A model generated the notes under the pieces. It worked only from the letters and a program-made list of their open reading frames with translations, did no database searches and had not been told where the DNA came from. DNA of 57,054 nucleotides. Source: an uncultured Clostridia bacterium. GTDB lineage: Bacteria; Bacillota; Clostridia; Oscillospirales; CAG-272. Below, piece by piece: positions 32,227 to 40,574 of the stretch. Where the stretch lies: contig CANRIL010000015.1 of assembly GCA_947630625.1 (NCBI GenBank), positions 1 through 57,054 on the forward strand, in the 5' to 3' direction. The position numbers and the translations under genes were made by a program. Position 1 is the first letter of the stretch. Each line of letters opens with the position of its first letter.

Positions 32227-33114
32227 ATGTTCGCGATTTATAAAAGGGAACTGAGATCGTATCTCTGCGGCATGATAGGCTGCGTGCTTGTGGCGATAAT
32301 CCTCGCTTTTCTCGGATTTTTTGTGACCGTCATGAACATATCGGGGCAGCAGCCGCACTTTGAATATTCGCTTATAACCGCCGTTTCGTTCTGGGTGTTC
32401 ATACTTGTGATCCCGTTTGTGACGATGCGCTCGATCGCGGAGGAACGCCACGCGAAGACGGAGCAGCTGCTGCTATCGCTCCCGATCCCGACGCACAAGA
32501 TCGTGCTTGCGAAATATCTCGCGATGCTGACGCTCGTCGGCATCCCGATGGTGATATCGGCATCGTATCCGCTTTTGTTCTCGCTGTTCTCACAGACCGA
32601 GGACGCCGTCAATCTCGCGACCGCGTATAACGGCTGGTTCATGCTCTGCCTGATGCTCGCGGCTATGGTGGCGATAGGAATGTTTGCGTCAAGCCTCGTC
32701 GAGAATCAGATAATCGCGGCGCTGATCGCGGCGGGAATTTTCTTCGCCATGTTCTTTATGAACACGATCGCAGCCGTCATTCCGTATACGTCGCTTCCTT
32801 CGTTTATCGCGCTGCTCATCTGCGCGGTGCTCCTCGGCGTAATCGTGCTCGTTGTGACGAAGAACAGCACGGCGGCGTGCATAGTCACGGGCGTGATCTC
32901 GGTCGTTCTGATCGGGCTTTACCTCTACGACGCAAGCCTCTTCTGGAATCTGTTCCCGGAGATACTTTCGTCCCTCGCGTTCTTTGACGTGTTCATGAAC
33001 GGGGGAGCCTATATCGGCGCGTTCGATCTTACGAACGTTGTCTATTACGTTTCGTTCGCGGCGGTCGCGGTGTTCTTGACTGTCGAGTCTGTTGAACGCC
33101 GCCGTTACAACTGA
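32227..33114 (+). CDS. ABC-2 type permease (GldF-like)
   Basis: A 295-residue membrane subunit with six hydrophobic helices (for example CGMIGCVLVAIILAFLGFF) and the motif FVTMRSIAEERHAKTEQLLLSLPI. That motif is typical of the ABC-2 permeases that pair with GldG-like partners. The start ATG 32227 follows GAGGGGG, eight bases past the ATPase stop codon. It would form the membrane channel with the ATPase at 31049. The substrate is unknown; export of a surface component is inferred from the sortase in the same operon. Confidence 0.92.
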   Translation: MFAIYKRELRSYLCGMIGCVLVAIILAFLGFFVTVMNISGQQPHFEYSLITAVSFWVFILVIPFVTMRSIAEERHAKTEQLLLSLPIPTHKIVLAKYLAMLTLVGIPMVISASYPLLFSLFSQTEDAVNLATAYNGWFMLCLMLAAMVAIGMFASSLVENQIIAALIAAGIFFAMFFMNTIAAVIPYTSLPSFIALLICAVLLGVIVLVVTKNSTAACIVTGVISVVLIGLYLYDASLFWNLFPEILSSLAFFDVFMNGGAYIGAFDLTNVVYYVSFAAVAVFLTVESVERRRYN

Positions 33115-33129
33115 AGGGAGGGGTGACAC

Positions 33130-34644
33130 GTGAAGGATAATGATAAGACAAACGCGAAGAACGGCGGCGGTATGCGCCGTCTGCGCATGGGCGGATACAG
33201 CATCGTGCTCGTCGTCATTGCGATCGCGGCAGCCGTTATCGTAAATATGATCGTTGCAGCGCTTCCGCCGAAATATACGCAGTTCGAACTGACGGGCTTC
33301 GGTCTTCTCGACGTTTCCGAAACGTCGCAGGAGATGCTCAAAAACCTCAAATATGACGTTACGATATCCCGCGTCACTTCGGTGAGCGGGGAGGACCCGC
33401 AGATAACGGCGTTTCTTGACCGCTATCTCGACTACACTGACAAGGTGACCGTCGTCGATGTCGACCCGAACACTAATCCCGAATTTGTCAACACATACGG
33501 CGTCGAATCTGTAAATTCCCTCGTTATTCAGAGCTGGAAGAAGAACCCGGAGACGGGCGAAAATGAGCTTTTGCGCTCAAAGACCATAGACTACTACGAA
33601 ATTTACGGCTTCTCCGACGAGGTGATGAACAGCTATTACAACAACCCGTCAAACTGGCAGTATTCGATCGACGATATATATCAGCGCGACATGTTCAACG
33701 CTGAAAACAAGATCACCTCGGCGATAGATTACGTCACGACGGACGATCTGCCGGTGGCATATACGCTCAGCGGGCACGGCGAGATCGCGCTTTCGAGCGT
33801 ATTTACGAACTTCATCGACTACAACAACATCCTGATGGATGAGCTGACGCTGGCTCAGGGCAGCGTGCCGGAAGACGCGGGGATCTTGATAATCAACAAT
33901 CCCTCGCAGGATCTGTCGGAAGGCGAGCTTTCCGTGCTCAAGTCGTATATTGACGGCGGCGGAAAGGTGCTGCTCGTGACGGATATAACCTCGTACAGCA
34001 CGGAGAAAATGCCGAATCTCACCGCTTTCGTCAACTACTGCGGGCTTGACGCCGTTGACGGACTTCTGCTCGAAGCCGACGGCAGCAACAGATATGTCCA
34101 GAACAGGTATAACGTTATCGCGACGCTTGAAAGCGTCGATATAACGACGGCGCTCTACACAAATCCGACCTCGGCGTTCATATATATGCCGAGCTCGCAC
34201 GCCATAATCGAAAAAGAGGATTATGACGGCAAAATGACGGTCAGCGCGATAGCGAAAACGACGGAGAACGCGTACATCGTCGACGCCAACGACGGCGACC
34301 GCGACCGCAAGGACGACGACGTGACGGGAGAGTTCTATGTCGGCGCTATGTCGCGCGACGCCGAAACGGGCTCAGCGCTCGTGTGGTATTCGTCCGAATT
34401 TATAAACGATGAACAGTCATATCAGGTGACGCAGTCGAACCTGAACGTCTTCGCTTCGTCGATCTCGACGATCTGCGATAAGCCCGTGACCGTTTCGGTC
34501 GACGGAATAGCGACAAACGCGAACGCGAGACTTATCCTGAAAAATTCGACCGCGACGGCGCTGACGGTGTCGATACTGTTCGTTATCCCCGGAGCCATAC
34601 TCATCGCCGGATTCGTTGTCTGGCTCGTGCGCCGTCTGCGGTGA
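33130..34644 (+). CDS. GldG-like ABC transporter auxiliary protein
   Basis: A 504-residue protein with one N-terminal membrane helix (GYSIVLVVIAIAAAVIVNMIVAA), a large extracytoplasmic region and a C-terminal membrane helix (TVSILFVIPGAILIAGFVVWLVRR) with a basic end. The ectodomain has the GldG/intraflagellar-transport-like pattern, including YTLSGHGE, ILIINNPSQDLSEGEL and GGGKVLLVTD. The start is GTG 33130, preceded by GGGAGGGG. It is the usual partner of GldA/F-type transporters. Gliding is not implied, since these sets are common in non-gliding Firmicutes. Confidence 0.88.
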   Translation: MKDNDKTNAKNGGGMRRLRMGGYSIVLVVIAIAAAVIVNMIVAALPPKYTQFELTGFGLLDVSETSQEMLKNLKYDVTISRVTSVSGEDPQITAFLDRYLDYTDKVTVVDVDPNTNPEFVNTYGVESVNSLVIQSWKKNPETGENELLRSKTIDYYEIYGFSDEVMNSYYNNPSNWQYSIDDIYQRDMFNAENKITSAIDYVTTDDLPVAYTLSGHGEIALSSVFTNFIDYNNILMDELTLAQGSVPEDAGILIINNPSQDLSEGELSVLKSYIDGGGKVLLVTDITSYSTEKMPNLTAFVNYCGLDAVDGLLLEADGSNRYVQNRYNVIATLESVDITTALYTNPTSAFIYMPSSHAIIEKEDYDGKMTVSAIAKTTENAYIVDANDGDRDRKDDDVTGEFYVGAMSRDAETGSALVWYSSEFINDEQSYQVTQSNLNVFASSISTICDKPVTVSVDGIATNANARLILKNSTATALTVSILFVIPGAILIAGFVVWLVRRLR

Positions 34645-34666
34645 TCGGGAGAAAGTCGGGACGAAT

Positions 34667-35734
34667 ATGAATTCAAAAAAACGCAGAGAAAGAAAACAGC
34701 TGATCACGATCTGCATATTTGCGGGGGTGCTCGTCTTGCTTGTGATCGCATATTTCGCCGTCCGCGGCTTTGTGTCGGACGGGGAAGAGGCGGGAAACAA
34801 CAACCCATCTGACGTAGGTCAGCCCGGGACGTTTGATATAATCGATGAGAATTATCAGAAGGTCACGGCGCTCGAATACGGCTATAACGGCGAGACGCTG
34901 AAGCTGCATATCGAGAACCAGAAGTGGGTGCTCGACGACGACCCCGAATATCCGATAGATCAGGCAAAAATCGTAGAGATGTCGCAGGCAGTTTCCGATT
35001 ACGGCGGATTTGCCAAGATCGTGTACGACAAGTCGCGCGTCTCCGCTTACGGAATTGACGACCCGGCGCTCGACGTGACGGTGACATATCTCAACGACGA
35101 CAATACAACGCGTTCGCGCCGGTTCATAATAGGCGCGAAGAACAACGCGACGGGATATTACTATTTCTACGAGCAGGGCGACAGCTATATATACGCGGTC
35201 AATGATTCGATGCTGAAATATTTCGAATTCAGCAAGATCAGCCTGTTCGCGGACAGCCAGACGCCGACGCCGAACGCGTCAGATATAATTTCGCTGACCG
35301 TCGAATATGACGGCGGCACATACGAATACGACGCGGAGCGCGACGGCGTGATCGGATCGGAAGACACGGATCATCCCGTGAAAAAGATCATGGAATCGAT
35401 GCCCAAGGAGGCGAATCTCCAGTATCCCGACCTTGCGGCATACGGCGTCGACGAAGATGAGCTTTCAAAATACGGGCTTGATGAGCCTTCGCTCAAAATA
35501 AAGCTCACGTATAACGAGCGGACATCAGTCTCCGCCTCCGACGGAAACGCGACGGCGCAGCTCAAGCGGGAGCGCGAGTTTACGTATTTGTTCGGCGACC
35601 ACTTCACCGAGGGAGAGGGAGACGACGCTGTCGAATACGTCTATGTGTGCGAGGAAGGTTCAAAGGTCGTATTTAAGGCGAGCGTAGACAGGTTTGACGG
35701 AATATATTCCGCGGCGTCAGGCAGCGGAGAATGA
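34667..35734 (+). CDS. DUF4340 domain protein
   Basis: A 355-residue protein with a basic start (KKRRERKQ), one membrane helix (LITICIFAGVLVLLVIAYFAV) and an extracellular beta-rich region. The latter holds two DUF4340-like repeats (VTALEYGYNGETLKLHIENQKWVLDDD, YPIDQAKIVEM). The family is nearly always encoded after a GldG-like gene, as here. ATG 34667 follows GGGA; it begins 22 bases after the GldG-like stop codon. It probably forms an outer part of the transporter. Confidence 0.87.
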   Translation: MNSKKRRERKQLITICIFAGVLVLLVIAYFAVRGFVSDGEEAGNNNPSDVGQPGTFDIIDENYQKVTALEYGYNGETLKLHIENQKWVLDDDPEYPIDQAKIVEMSQAVSDYGGFAKIVYDKSRVSAYGIDDPALDVTVTYLNDDNTTRSRRFIIGAKNNATGYYYFYEQGDSYIYAVNDSMLKYFEFSKISLFADSQTPTPNASDIISLTVEYDGGTYEYDAERDGVIGSEDTDHPVKKIMESMPKEANLQYPDLAAYGVDEDELSKYGLDEPSLKIKLTYNERTSVSASDGNATAQLKREREFTYLFGDHFTEGEGDDAVEYVYVCEEGSKVVFKASVDRFDGIYSAASGSGE

Positions 35735-35778
35735 CGGAGGGGCGAAGACGGACAGTTTTCCCCCGGAAAGGATAGCAT

Positions 35779-36684
35779 ATGAACAAAAAAGTCTGGATGG
35801 CGTTTCTGATTTTCTTCATCGTCGCCTTCGTTTTCAGCGCCGGCATGCTGGTGCGGCAGGAACTCCAATACAAGGAGGCGGAAGAGCAGAACGAGGAGGC
35901 GCAGAGCCTTTTCGAGTTCCCCGATTTGAGCACGATCGATTTCGGAAATTTTAACGACACGGACGAACCGACCGAATCCGACGATCCGAACACGGACGAG
36001 ACTGAAAATCAGCCTTCGCCGCCCGAAACGAACGGGAACGAAACGGTTGCTCCGGGAGACGTGACGGATGCGCCGCCGGAAACGACGGCTCCGCCGAAGC
36101 AGGAGGAAGACCCTTATCAGAAGGCGCTTTCGACGGCAAATCTCGCGGCAGTTCAGAAGGTCAACAGCGATGTCAAGGGATGGATATATGTGACGGATAC
36201 AAAGATATCGTACCCGATCATATATTATAAGGACAACGACTACTATCTGCGCCGCAGCTGGAAAAAGAAATCGAGCGTCGCGGGGACGATCTTCATGGAA
36301 TGCAAGTGCAGCCCCGATTTCAGCGACTTCAACACGATAATATACGGGCACCGCATGAACAACGGAACGATGTTCGGCGACCTTAAGTATTACAAGACGA
36401 AGAGCTATTGGAAGGCGCACCCGAACGTATACATCGTGACAAACGACGGCGTTTCAGTCTATAACATTTACGCCGCGTATGAGGTCAGCACGTCGGGAGA
36501 AACGTTTAAGATCTCGTTCAGCAACGACGAGGCAAAGCGCGAATACATAGATTTCACGCTTAAGAATTCCGTCATTAATACGGGCATCATCCCGACGGTC
36601 AACGATCATATAATAACGCTCTCGACCTGCCCGACAAAGGGATATGAAACGCGCTGGATAGTTCAGGCGGTCAAGCGCGGATAA
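35779..36684 (+). CDS. srtB: Class B sortase
   Basis: A transpeptidase that links surface proteins to the cell wall by cutting a (N/S/P)PxTG-type signal between Thr and Gly. The 301-residue protein has an N-terminal membrane anchor (about 5-24), a disordered Pro/Thr/Glu-rich linker to about residue 110 and the sortase domain. Catalytic His191 lies in IIYGHRM, Cys284 in LSTCPT and Arg292 in ETRWIVQAV. The long helix region typical of class B is present. The three PQTG proteins at 7.3-12.0 kb are the evident substrates in this window. It lies in the Gld-type transporter operon, 44 bases after the DUF4340 gene. Confidence 0.93.
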   Translation: MNKKVWMAFLIFFIVAFVFSAGMLVRQELQYKEAEEQNEEAQSLFEFPDLSTIDFGNFNDTDEPTESDDPNTDETENQPSPPETNGNETVAPGDVTDAPPETTAPPKQEEDPYQKALSTANLAAVQKVNSDVKGWIYVTDTKISYPIIYYKDNDYYLRRSWKKKSSVAGTIFMECKCSPDFSDFNTIIYGHRMNNGTMFGDLKYYKTKSYWKAHPNVYIVTNDGVSVYNIYAAYEVSTSGETFKISFSNDEAKREYIDFTLKNSVINTGIIPTVNDHIITLSTCPTKGYETRWIVQAVKRG

Positions 36685-36695
36685 GATCGCGTGCT

Positions 36696-37193
36696 ATGAG
36701 CTATATTGAAGTTACATATCCGACGGAAAAGCGCGAATTTTACCGAATGCTCGACTCGCAGCTCCGACTTTATACGGAGAGCGAGCCTGACATAACGGCG
36801 GCGATGGCAAACTTTTCGTCGGTGCTCGCGCAGGCGTTTTCCGGTGTGAACTGGGCGGGATTTTATATCGTCCGCGGCGGCGAGCTTGTGCTCGGTCCGT
36901 TTCAGGGGCGTCCCGCCGTCACGAGGATCATGTACGGGCGCGGCGTCTGCGGCACGTCCTGGCAGCGACGGGAACCGATCGTTGTCGAGGAGGTTGAATG
37001 CTTCGAAGGTCATATCGCCTGCGACTGCAACACGCATTCCGAGATCGTGATCCCGATTCGGGACAGGAGCGGCGAGATATGGGGCGTGCTCGACATGGAC
37101 AGCGTGACGCCGGGCTATTTCACAGACGAGGACCGCGACGGGCTGACGGATATGGTAAAAATAATAGAAGAAAAACTCGGCGGGGCTGTTTGA
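36696..37193 (+). CDS. msrC: Free methionine-(R)-sulfoxide reductase (GAF domain)
   Basis: Reduces free methionine R-sulfoxide, protecting against oxidation. The 165-residue protein is one GAF domain with the family pattern VNWAGFYI, LVLGPFQGRPA, and three cysteines in GVCGTSW, EVECFEGHIACD (the resolving and catalytic cysteines of fRMsr). HSEIVIPI and GVLDMDSVTPGYF close the fold. It starts 11 bases after srtB and is probably the last gene of that operon. Length is normal for the family. Confidence 0.92.
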   Translation: MSYIEVTYPTEKREFYRMLDSQLRLYTESEPDITAAMANFSSVLAQAFSGVNWAGFYIVRGGELVLGPFQGRPAVTRIMYGRGVCGTSWQRREPIVVEEVECFEGHIACDCNTHSEIVIPIRDRSGEIWGVLDMDSVTPGYFTDEDRDGLTDMVKIIEEKLGGAV

Positions 37194-37264
37194 TGCAGTC
37201 CCGCCGACAGGCGTTTTCACACCATTTTTTTGACATGGGACGGCAAAAAATCCCCGAATCATAC

Positions 37265-37293
37265 TTTACAAAACGGCGTTCTTGTGGTATCAT
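37265..37293 (+). promoter_or_regulatory. Sigma-A promoter of pyrR-uraA
   Basis: -35 TTTACA (37265-37270) and -10 TATCAT (37288-37293), spacing 17 bases. It drives a leader of about 155 bases containing the terminator at 37388. Confidence 0.75.
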
Positions 37294-37387
37294 AATATCG
37301 ATGATTTTTAACGTCGGTACGGCGATGCCGGCAAGATCGTCCTGATGTGCCCCGGCGCCCGCGGGCGAACGGAGAATAGTTGGATCT

Positions 37388-37420
37388 GATCCTGCCGGAG
37401 GCAGGATCTTCTTTATTTTA
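37388..37420 (+). terminator. Leader terminator/attenuator of pyrR
   Basis: Perfect 9-bp stem GATCCTGCC / GGCAGGATC with a three-base loop, followed by TTCTTTATTTT, between the promoter and the pyrR start. The position is that of a PyrR attenuator. I do not see the canonical PyrR-binding loop consensus, so the mechanism is inferred. Confidence 0.7.
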
Positions 37421-37458
37421 CGGCGGCGATGTCCGCCGGGCGTGATAGTTGGTGGGGT

Positions 37459-37995
37459 ATGAGGACGAAGGCAGTGCTTATGGACGAGGCGGCGTTGACG
37501 CGCTCGGTCGTGAGAATAACGCATGAGATAATAGAGCGCAACCACGGGACGGAGGGGCTTCTTCTGCTCGGGATCAAGCGGCGGGGGCTGCCGCTTGCGC
37601 GAATGATCGCCGGATACATAAAAAAATTCGAGGGCGCGGAGGTGCCGGTCGGCTACATCGACGTGACGCGGTACCGCGACGACCTTGAAGACACGGATAT
37701 TCTGCCGGACGCGGGCGAAACGCTCATACCTGCGGGACCTGACGGGATGAGAGTCGTGCTTGTCGACGACGTGATCTACACGGGGCGCACGGTGCGCGCC
37801 GCGATAGAGTGCGTCTTTGCGCACGGCAGACCGGATAAGATCATGCTCGCGGTCGTGATAGACCGCGGACACAGGGAACTGCCGCTTCGCCCAGACTTTG
37901 TCGGGCGCAACGTGCCGACCTCGAAGAGCGAGCGGATAGACGTTCACGTGCCGGAGATCGACGGGGACATGTGCGTTCTTTTGTCGGGGGAGTGA
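37459..37995 (+). CDS. pyrR: Bifunctional pyr operon regulator / uracil phosphoribosyltransferase
   Basis: An RNA-binding regulator of pyrimidine genes that also has uracil phosphoribosyltransferase activity. The 178-residue protein aligns along its length with Bacillus PyrR: KAVLMDEAALTRSVVRI, IERNHGTEGLLLLGIKRRG, the PRPP loop VLVDDVIYTGRTVRAA, and LAVVIDRGHRELPLRPDFVGRNVPTSK. I choose ATG 37459 because it matches the family N-terminus; ATG 37429 would add ten residues. It is co-transcribed with the uracil permease 105 bases downstream. Confidence 0.95.
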   Translation: MRTKAVLMDEAALTRSVVRITHEIIERNHGTEGLLLLGIKRRGLPLARMIAGYIKKFEGAEVPVGYIDVTRYRDDLEDTDILPDAGETLIPAGPDGMRVVLVDDVIYTGRTVRAAIECVFAHGRPDKIMLAVVIDRGHRELPLRPDFVGRNVPTSKSERIDVHVPEIDGDMCVLLSGE

Positions 37996-38012
37996 CGTTT
38001 TTATCAGGCGGT

Positions 38013-38065
38013 GCCCCGGCGTGCCGGGGGAGCAGTATTATAGGTAATGACCCGGCGTGCCGGGT
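38013..38065 (+). repeat. Twin CCGGCGTGCCGG hairpins before uraA
   Basis: Two short palindromes with identical CGTG loops: CCCCGGCGTGCCGGGG (38014-38029) and CCCGGCGTGCCGGG (38051-38064), 21 bases apart in the pyrR-uraA spacer. There is no T-tract, so they are not terminators. They may affect mRNA stability or translation of uraA. Confidence 0.6.
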
Positions 38066-38100
38066 GGTTATAAATAACAAAATTTCGGAGGAAGTTCTAA

Positions 38101-39483
38101 ATGAAACTCGTCTACGGTGTTTCGGATAAGCCGAAATTCAGTCAGCTTATCGCGTTCTCGTTCCAGCAGCTGCTGGCGATAATGGCGGCGACGATTGCAG
38201 TCCCGCGCATCGTCGGAAACGGAATGTCCGCGTCAGCCGCGCTTTTCGGCGCCGGTGTCGGTACGATCGTGTACCTGCTCTTTACAAAGTTTAAGAGCCC
38301 CGTGTTCCTCGGCTCGTCGTTCGCCTTCATCGGTTCGATGGGAGCCGCGTTCACGGGCGCCGTTTCGGTGTCTGTCGGATATCTTGGCCTCGTGATCGGC
38401 GCGCTCTTCGCCGGCCTCGTGTATGTCGTGATAGCGCTCGTCGTCAAGTTTGCCGGCGTCAACTGGATAAATAAGCTCATGCCGGCGTCGGTCATAGGTC
38501 CTACGGTCGCGATAATCGGGCTTTCCCTTTCCAGCAACGCCATATCCGATCTTCAGAGCCTTGACGGAAACGGAAATCCGACAGTCAACATTTACATCTC
38601 GATCCTCTGCGGATTGGTGACGCTCGCCGTGACGATGATATGCTCCGTCTACGGCAAGAAGATGCTCAAGATGATCCCGTTCATCATCGGCATCGTCTCC
38701 GGTTACGCGCTCGCGTCGCTGTTTACCGTCATCGGCATCGTAGACGGCAACGACGCGCTGAAGCTCATAGATTTCACGAAGTTTACGTCGATGGACTGGA
38801 TACCGGATTTCACGTTCATCGGCATATTCAAGGAACCGCTCAAATTCGGCAGCGGCGGGGTCGGCTCATATATCGCGACTATCGCCGTGGCGTACATACC
38901 CGTCGCGTTCGTCGTCTTCGCTGAGCACATCGCAGACCACAAGAACCTTTCCTCCATCATCGAGCATGACCTGCTTGAAGACCCGGGCCTTCACAGAACG
39001 CTTCTCGGCGACGGCGTGGGCTCCATCGCCGGTGCGGTTTTCGGCGGCTGCCCCAATACGACATACGGTGAATCCGTCGGATGCGTCGCGATAAGCGGCA
39101 ACGCCTCCGTCGTGACGATCCTCGGCACGGCAGTGATGGCGATGCTGATCTCGTTCGTCGCTCCGTTCTCAACGTTCCTCGCAACGATCCCGTCCTGCGT
39201 CATGGGCGGCGTCTGCATCTCGCTCTACGGATTCATAGCCGTTTCCGGTCTGAAGATGGTGCAGAAGGTCGACCTTGAGGACAACCGCAACCTCTTCACC
39301 GTCGCAGTCATCCTCATCTCCGGCATCGGCGGACTTGAGATCACGATCGGCGCCGTGACGATCACGAAGGTCGCCTGCGCGCTCATCCTCGGCATACTCA
39401 CGAACGTAGTCCTCGGCGGCGGCAGACTGCTCACCGACCCGGAACCGCAGCGAATCATTCACCACAAGAAGAGAAGAAAGTAA
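38101..39483 (+). CDS. uraA: Uracil/xanthine permease (NCS2 family)
   Basis: Imports uracil by proton symport. The 460-residue protein has about 12 to 14 membrane helices and NCS2 motifs: QQLLAIMAATIAVPRIV at the N-terminus, FLGSSFAFIGSMG, VFAEHIADHKNLSSI with the conserved Glu, and GGCPNTTYGESVGCVAISG. It follows pyrR as pyrP/uraA does in other Firmicutes, consistent with salvage regulated by PyrR. The ATG follows GGAGG. Confidence 0.95.
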   Translation: MKLVYGVSDKPKFSQLIAFSFQQLLAIMAATIAVPRIVGNGMSASAALFGAGVGTIVYLLFTKFKSPVFLGSSFAFIGSMGAAFTGAVSVSVGYLGLVIGALFAGLVYVVIALVVKFAGVNWINKLMPASVIGPTVAIIGLSLSSNAISDLQSLDGNGNPTVNIYISILCGLVTLAVTMICSVYGKKMLKMIPFIIGIVSGYALASLFTVIGIVDGNDALKLIDFTKFTSMDWIPDFTFIGIFKEPLKFGSGGVGSYIATIAVAYIPVAFVVFAEHIADHKNLSSIIEHDLLEDPGLHRTLLGDGVGSIAGAVFGGCPNTTYGESVGCVAISGNASVVTILGTAVMAMLISFVAPFSTFLATIPSCVMGGVCISLYGFIAVSGLKMVQKVDLEDNRNLFTVAVILISGIGGLEITIGAVTITKVACALILGILTNVVLGGGRLLTDPEPQRIIHHKKRRK

Positions 39484-39497
39484 AAGATTTTGCTTGT

Positions 39498-39522
39498 GCT
39501 GCCGCGCAAAAAGCGCGGCAGC
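39498..39522 (+). terminator. Terminator-like hairpin after uraA
   Basis: Stem GCTGCCGCGC / GCGCGGCAGC with an A5 loop, 14 bases after the stop codon. The tail GCTTGT is poor in T, so efficiency is uncertain. Confidence 0.65.
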
Positions 39523-39551
39523 GCTTGTATAGACGATAAAACAGGAGACGT

Positions 39552-40130
39552 ATGAAAATCGTTATAAATTTCAGAAATCTCTTGCACCCCCGCTTTTTGC
39601 GGGTGCGCAAAGAGGCAAAGCGGATAGCGGATGAAATTATAAAGCGGCAGGAAAGCTATATCTCAATGACGAAGGAGGAGCTTGCCGCGCTCGATGACGA
39701 GGAGCTTTATTCTGCTCTGCTTGACAGGACCGATCAAAAAGTCGAAGAAGGCGGCAGCATCGAGGCGGGAATCGAACTGATGAATGAACACGAGCGCGTG
39801 TTTTATGCCGTTTCATATCTTGAGATGGAGGTCGACAACGGCGGGCTCTGCCAGTTTTTTATAAATTCAAGCCGCGCCGTCGCGCCGCTCGTCAGCGATT
39901 ATATGGGCGTTATCGGCGCCGACGAACATAAAGCACTGTACGATAAATTCATCGCGGAATACGGGATAGACGTTAACAACCTTGAATCGTTTGACTGTGA
40001 CACGGATGAAGAGTTTTCGGCGCAGTACGACAGATATCCGTTTGACGAATTTGACGACGCGTTTTGCGAGCTGAAGCCGCTTTCGGAGTATCTTATCGCG
40101 TATGCGCGGGAACATATCGACAGCTTTTAG
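39552..40130 (+). CDS. DUF4375 domain protein
   Basis: A 192-residue soluble protein. Residues about 45-190 follow the DUF4375 pattern, with ERVFYAVSYLEMEVDNGGLCQFFINSS as the clearest motif. Members occur widely in gut bacteria, often as immunity-like or single genes; function is not known to me. The N-terminus is basic (FRNLLHPRFLRVRKEAKR). The ATG follows AGGAG. It stands alone between two terminators. Confidence 0.85.
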   Translation: MKIVINFRNLLHPRFLRVRKEAKRIADEIIKRQESYISMTKEELAALDDEELYSALLDRTDQKVEEGGSIEAGIELMNEHERVFYAVSYLEMEVDNGGLCQFFINSSRAVAPLVSDYMGVIGADEHKALYDKFIAEYGIDVNNLESFDCDTDEEFSAQYDRYPFDEFDDAFCELKPLSEYLIAYAREHIDSF

Positions 40131-40155
40131 GCCATGACGAAGTATAAATAATGTG

Positions 40156-40183
40156 AAAAAGACCGCGCGAGCGGTCTTTTTCA
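40156..40183 (+). terminator. Terminator of the DUF4375 gene
   Basis: Perfect stem GAAAAAGACCGC / GCGGTCTTTTTC with a GCGA loop, 25 bases past the stop codon. The T5 forms part of the stem. Confidence 0.92.
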
Positions 40184-40285
40184 TCCTTGGGTCATGAGAT
40201 GTGTGGCAATATCGGGGATAAAGAAAAAAGCGGCGAACGAAAAAAGTGCGCGGACGAGCCGCGCACCGAAAAACGCACAGCCCGC

Positions 40286-40446
40286 TTTGTTACCACACAA
40301 AGTTCAACCGCTATTATCACTCGCAACTGCAACAAAATAACAACGCGCCAAACAGGAGCAATGCGCTTTTACCATGATATAGTAAAATTGCATTGTTATC
40401 TTGTCGCATTTTGCGAATGATCATATGAACTTTGTGTGGTGACTAA
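40286..40446. repeat. Long imperfect palindrome (MITE-like element)
   Basis: The outer arms are ACCACACAAAGTTCA (40292-40306) and TGAACTTTGTGTGGT (40426-40440), perfect over 15 bp and extendable to 18 with one mismatch. Inside, further arms pair imperfectly (AAATAACAA with TTGTTATCTT; CAATGCGCTTTTAC with GTAAAATTGCATTG). Nearly the whole 155 bases could thus fold as one hairpin. There is no ORF and no obvious target duplication. It lies 94 bases before the hydrogenase promoter. Confidence 0.7.
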
Positions 40447-40539
40447 AGTTTACCACAAACGAGGCGCGGAGTCAAGCGCATACATAAAAAATCGGGAGTT
40501 ACGAAAACGCTTTTCCGGAAATTCACGCGAGAAAATCTG

Positions 40540-40568
40540 TTGACAAGCGCCCGACGCGGGTATATAAT
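40540..40568 (+). promoter_or_regulatory. Sigma-A promoter of the hydrogenase maturation operon
   Basis: -35 TTGACA (40540-40545) and -10 TATAAT (40563-40568), spacing 17 bases; a start of transcription near 40575 is expected. Confidence 0.92.
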
Positions 40569-40574
40569 ATCATT

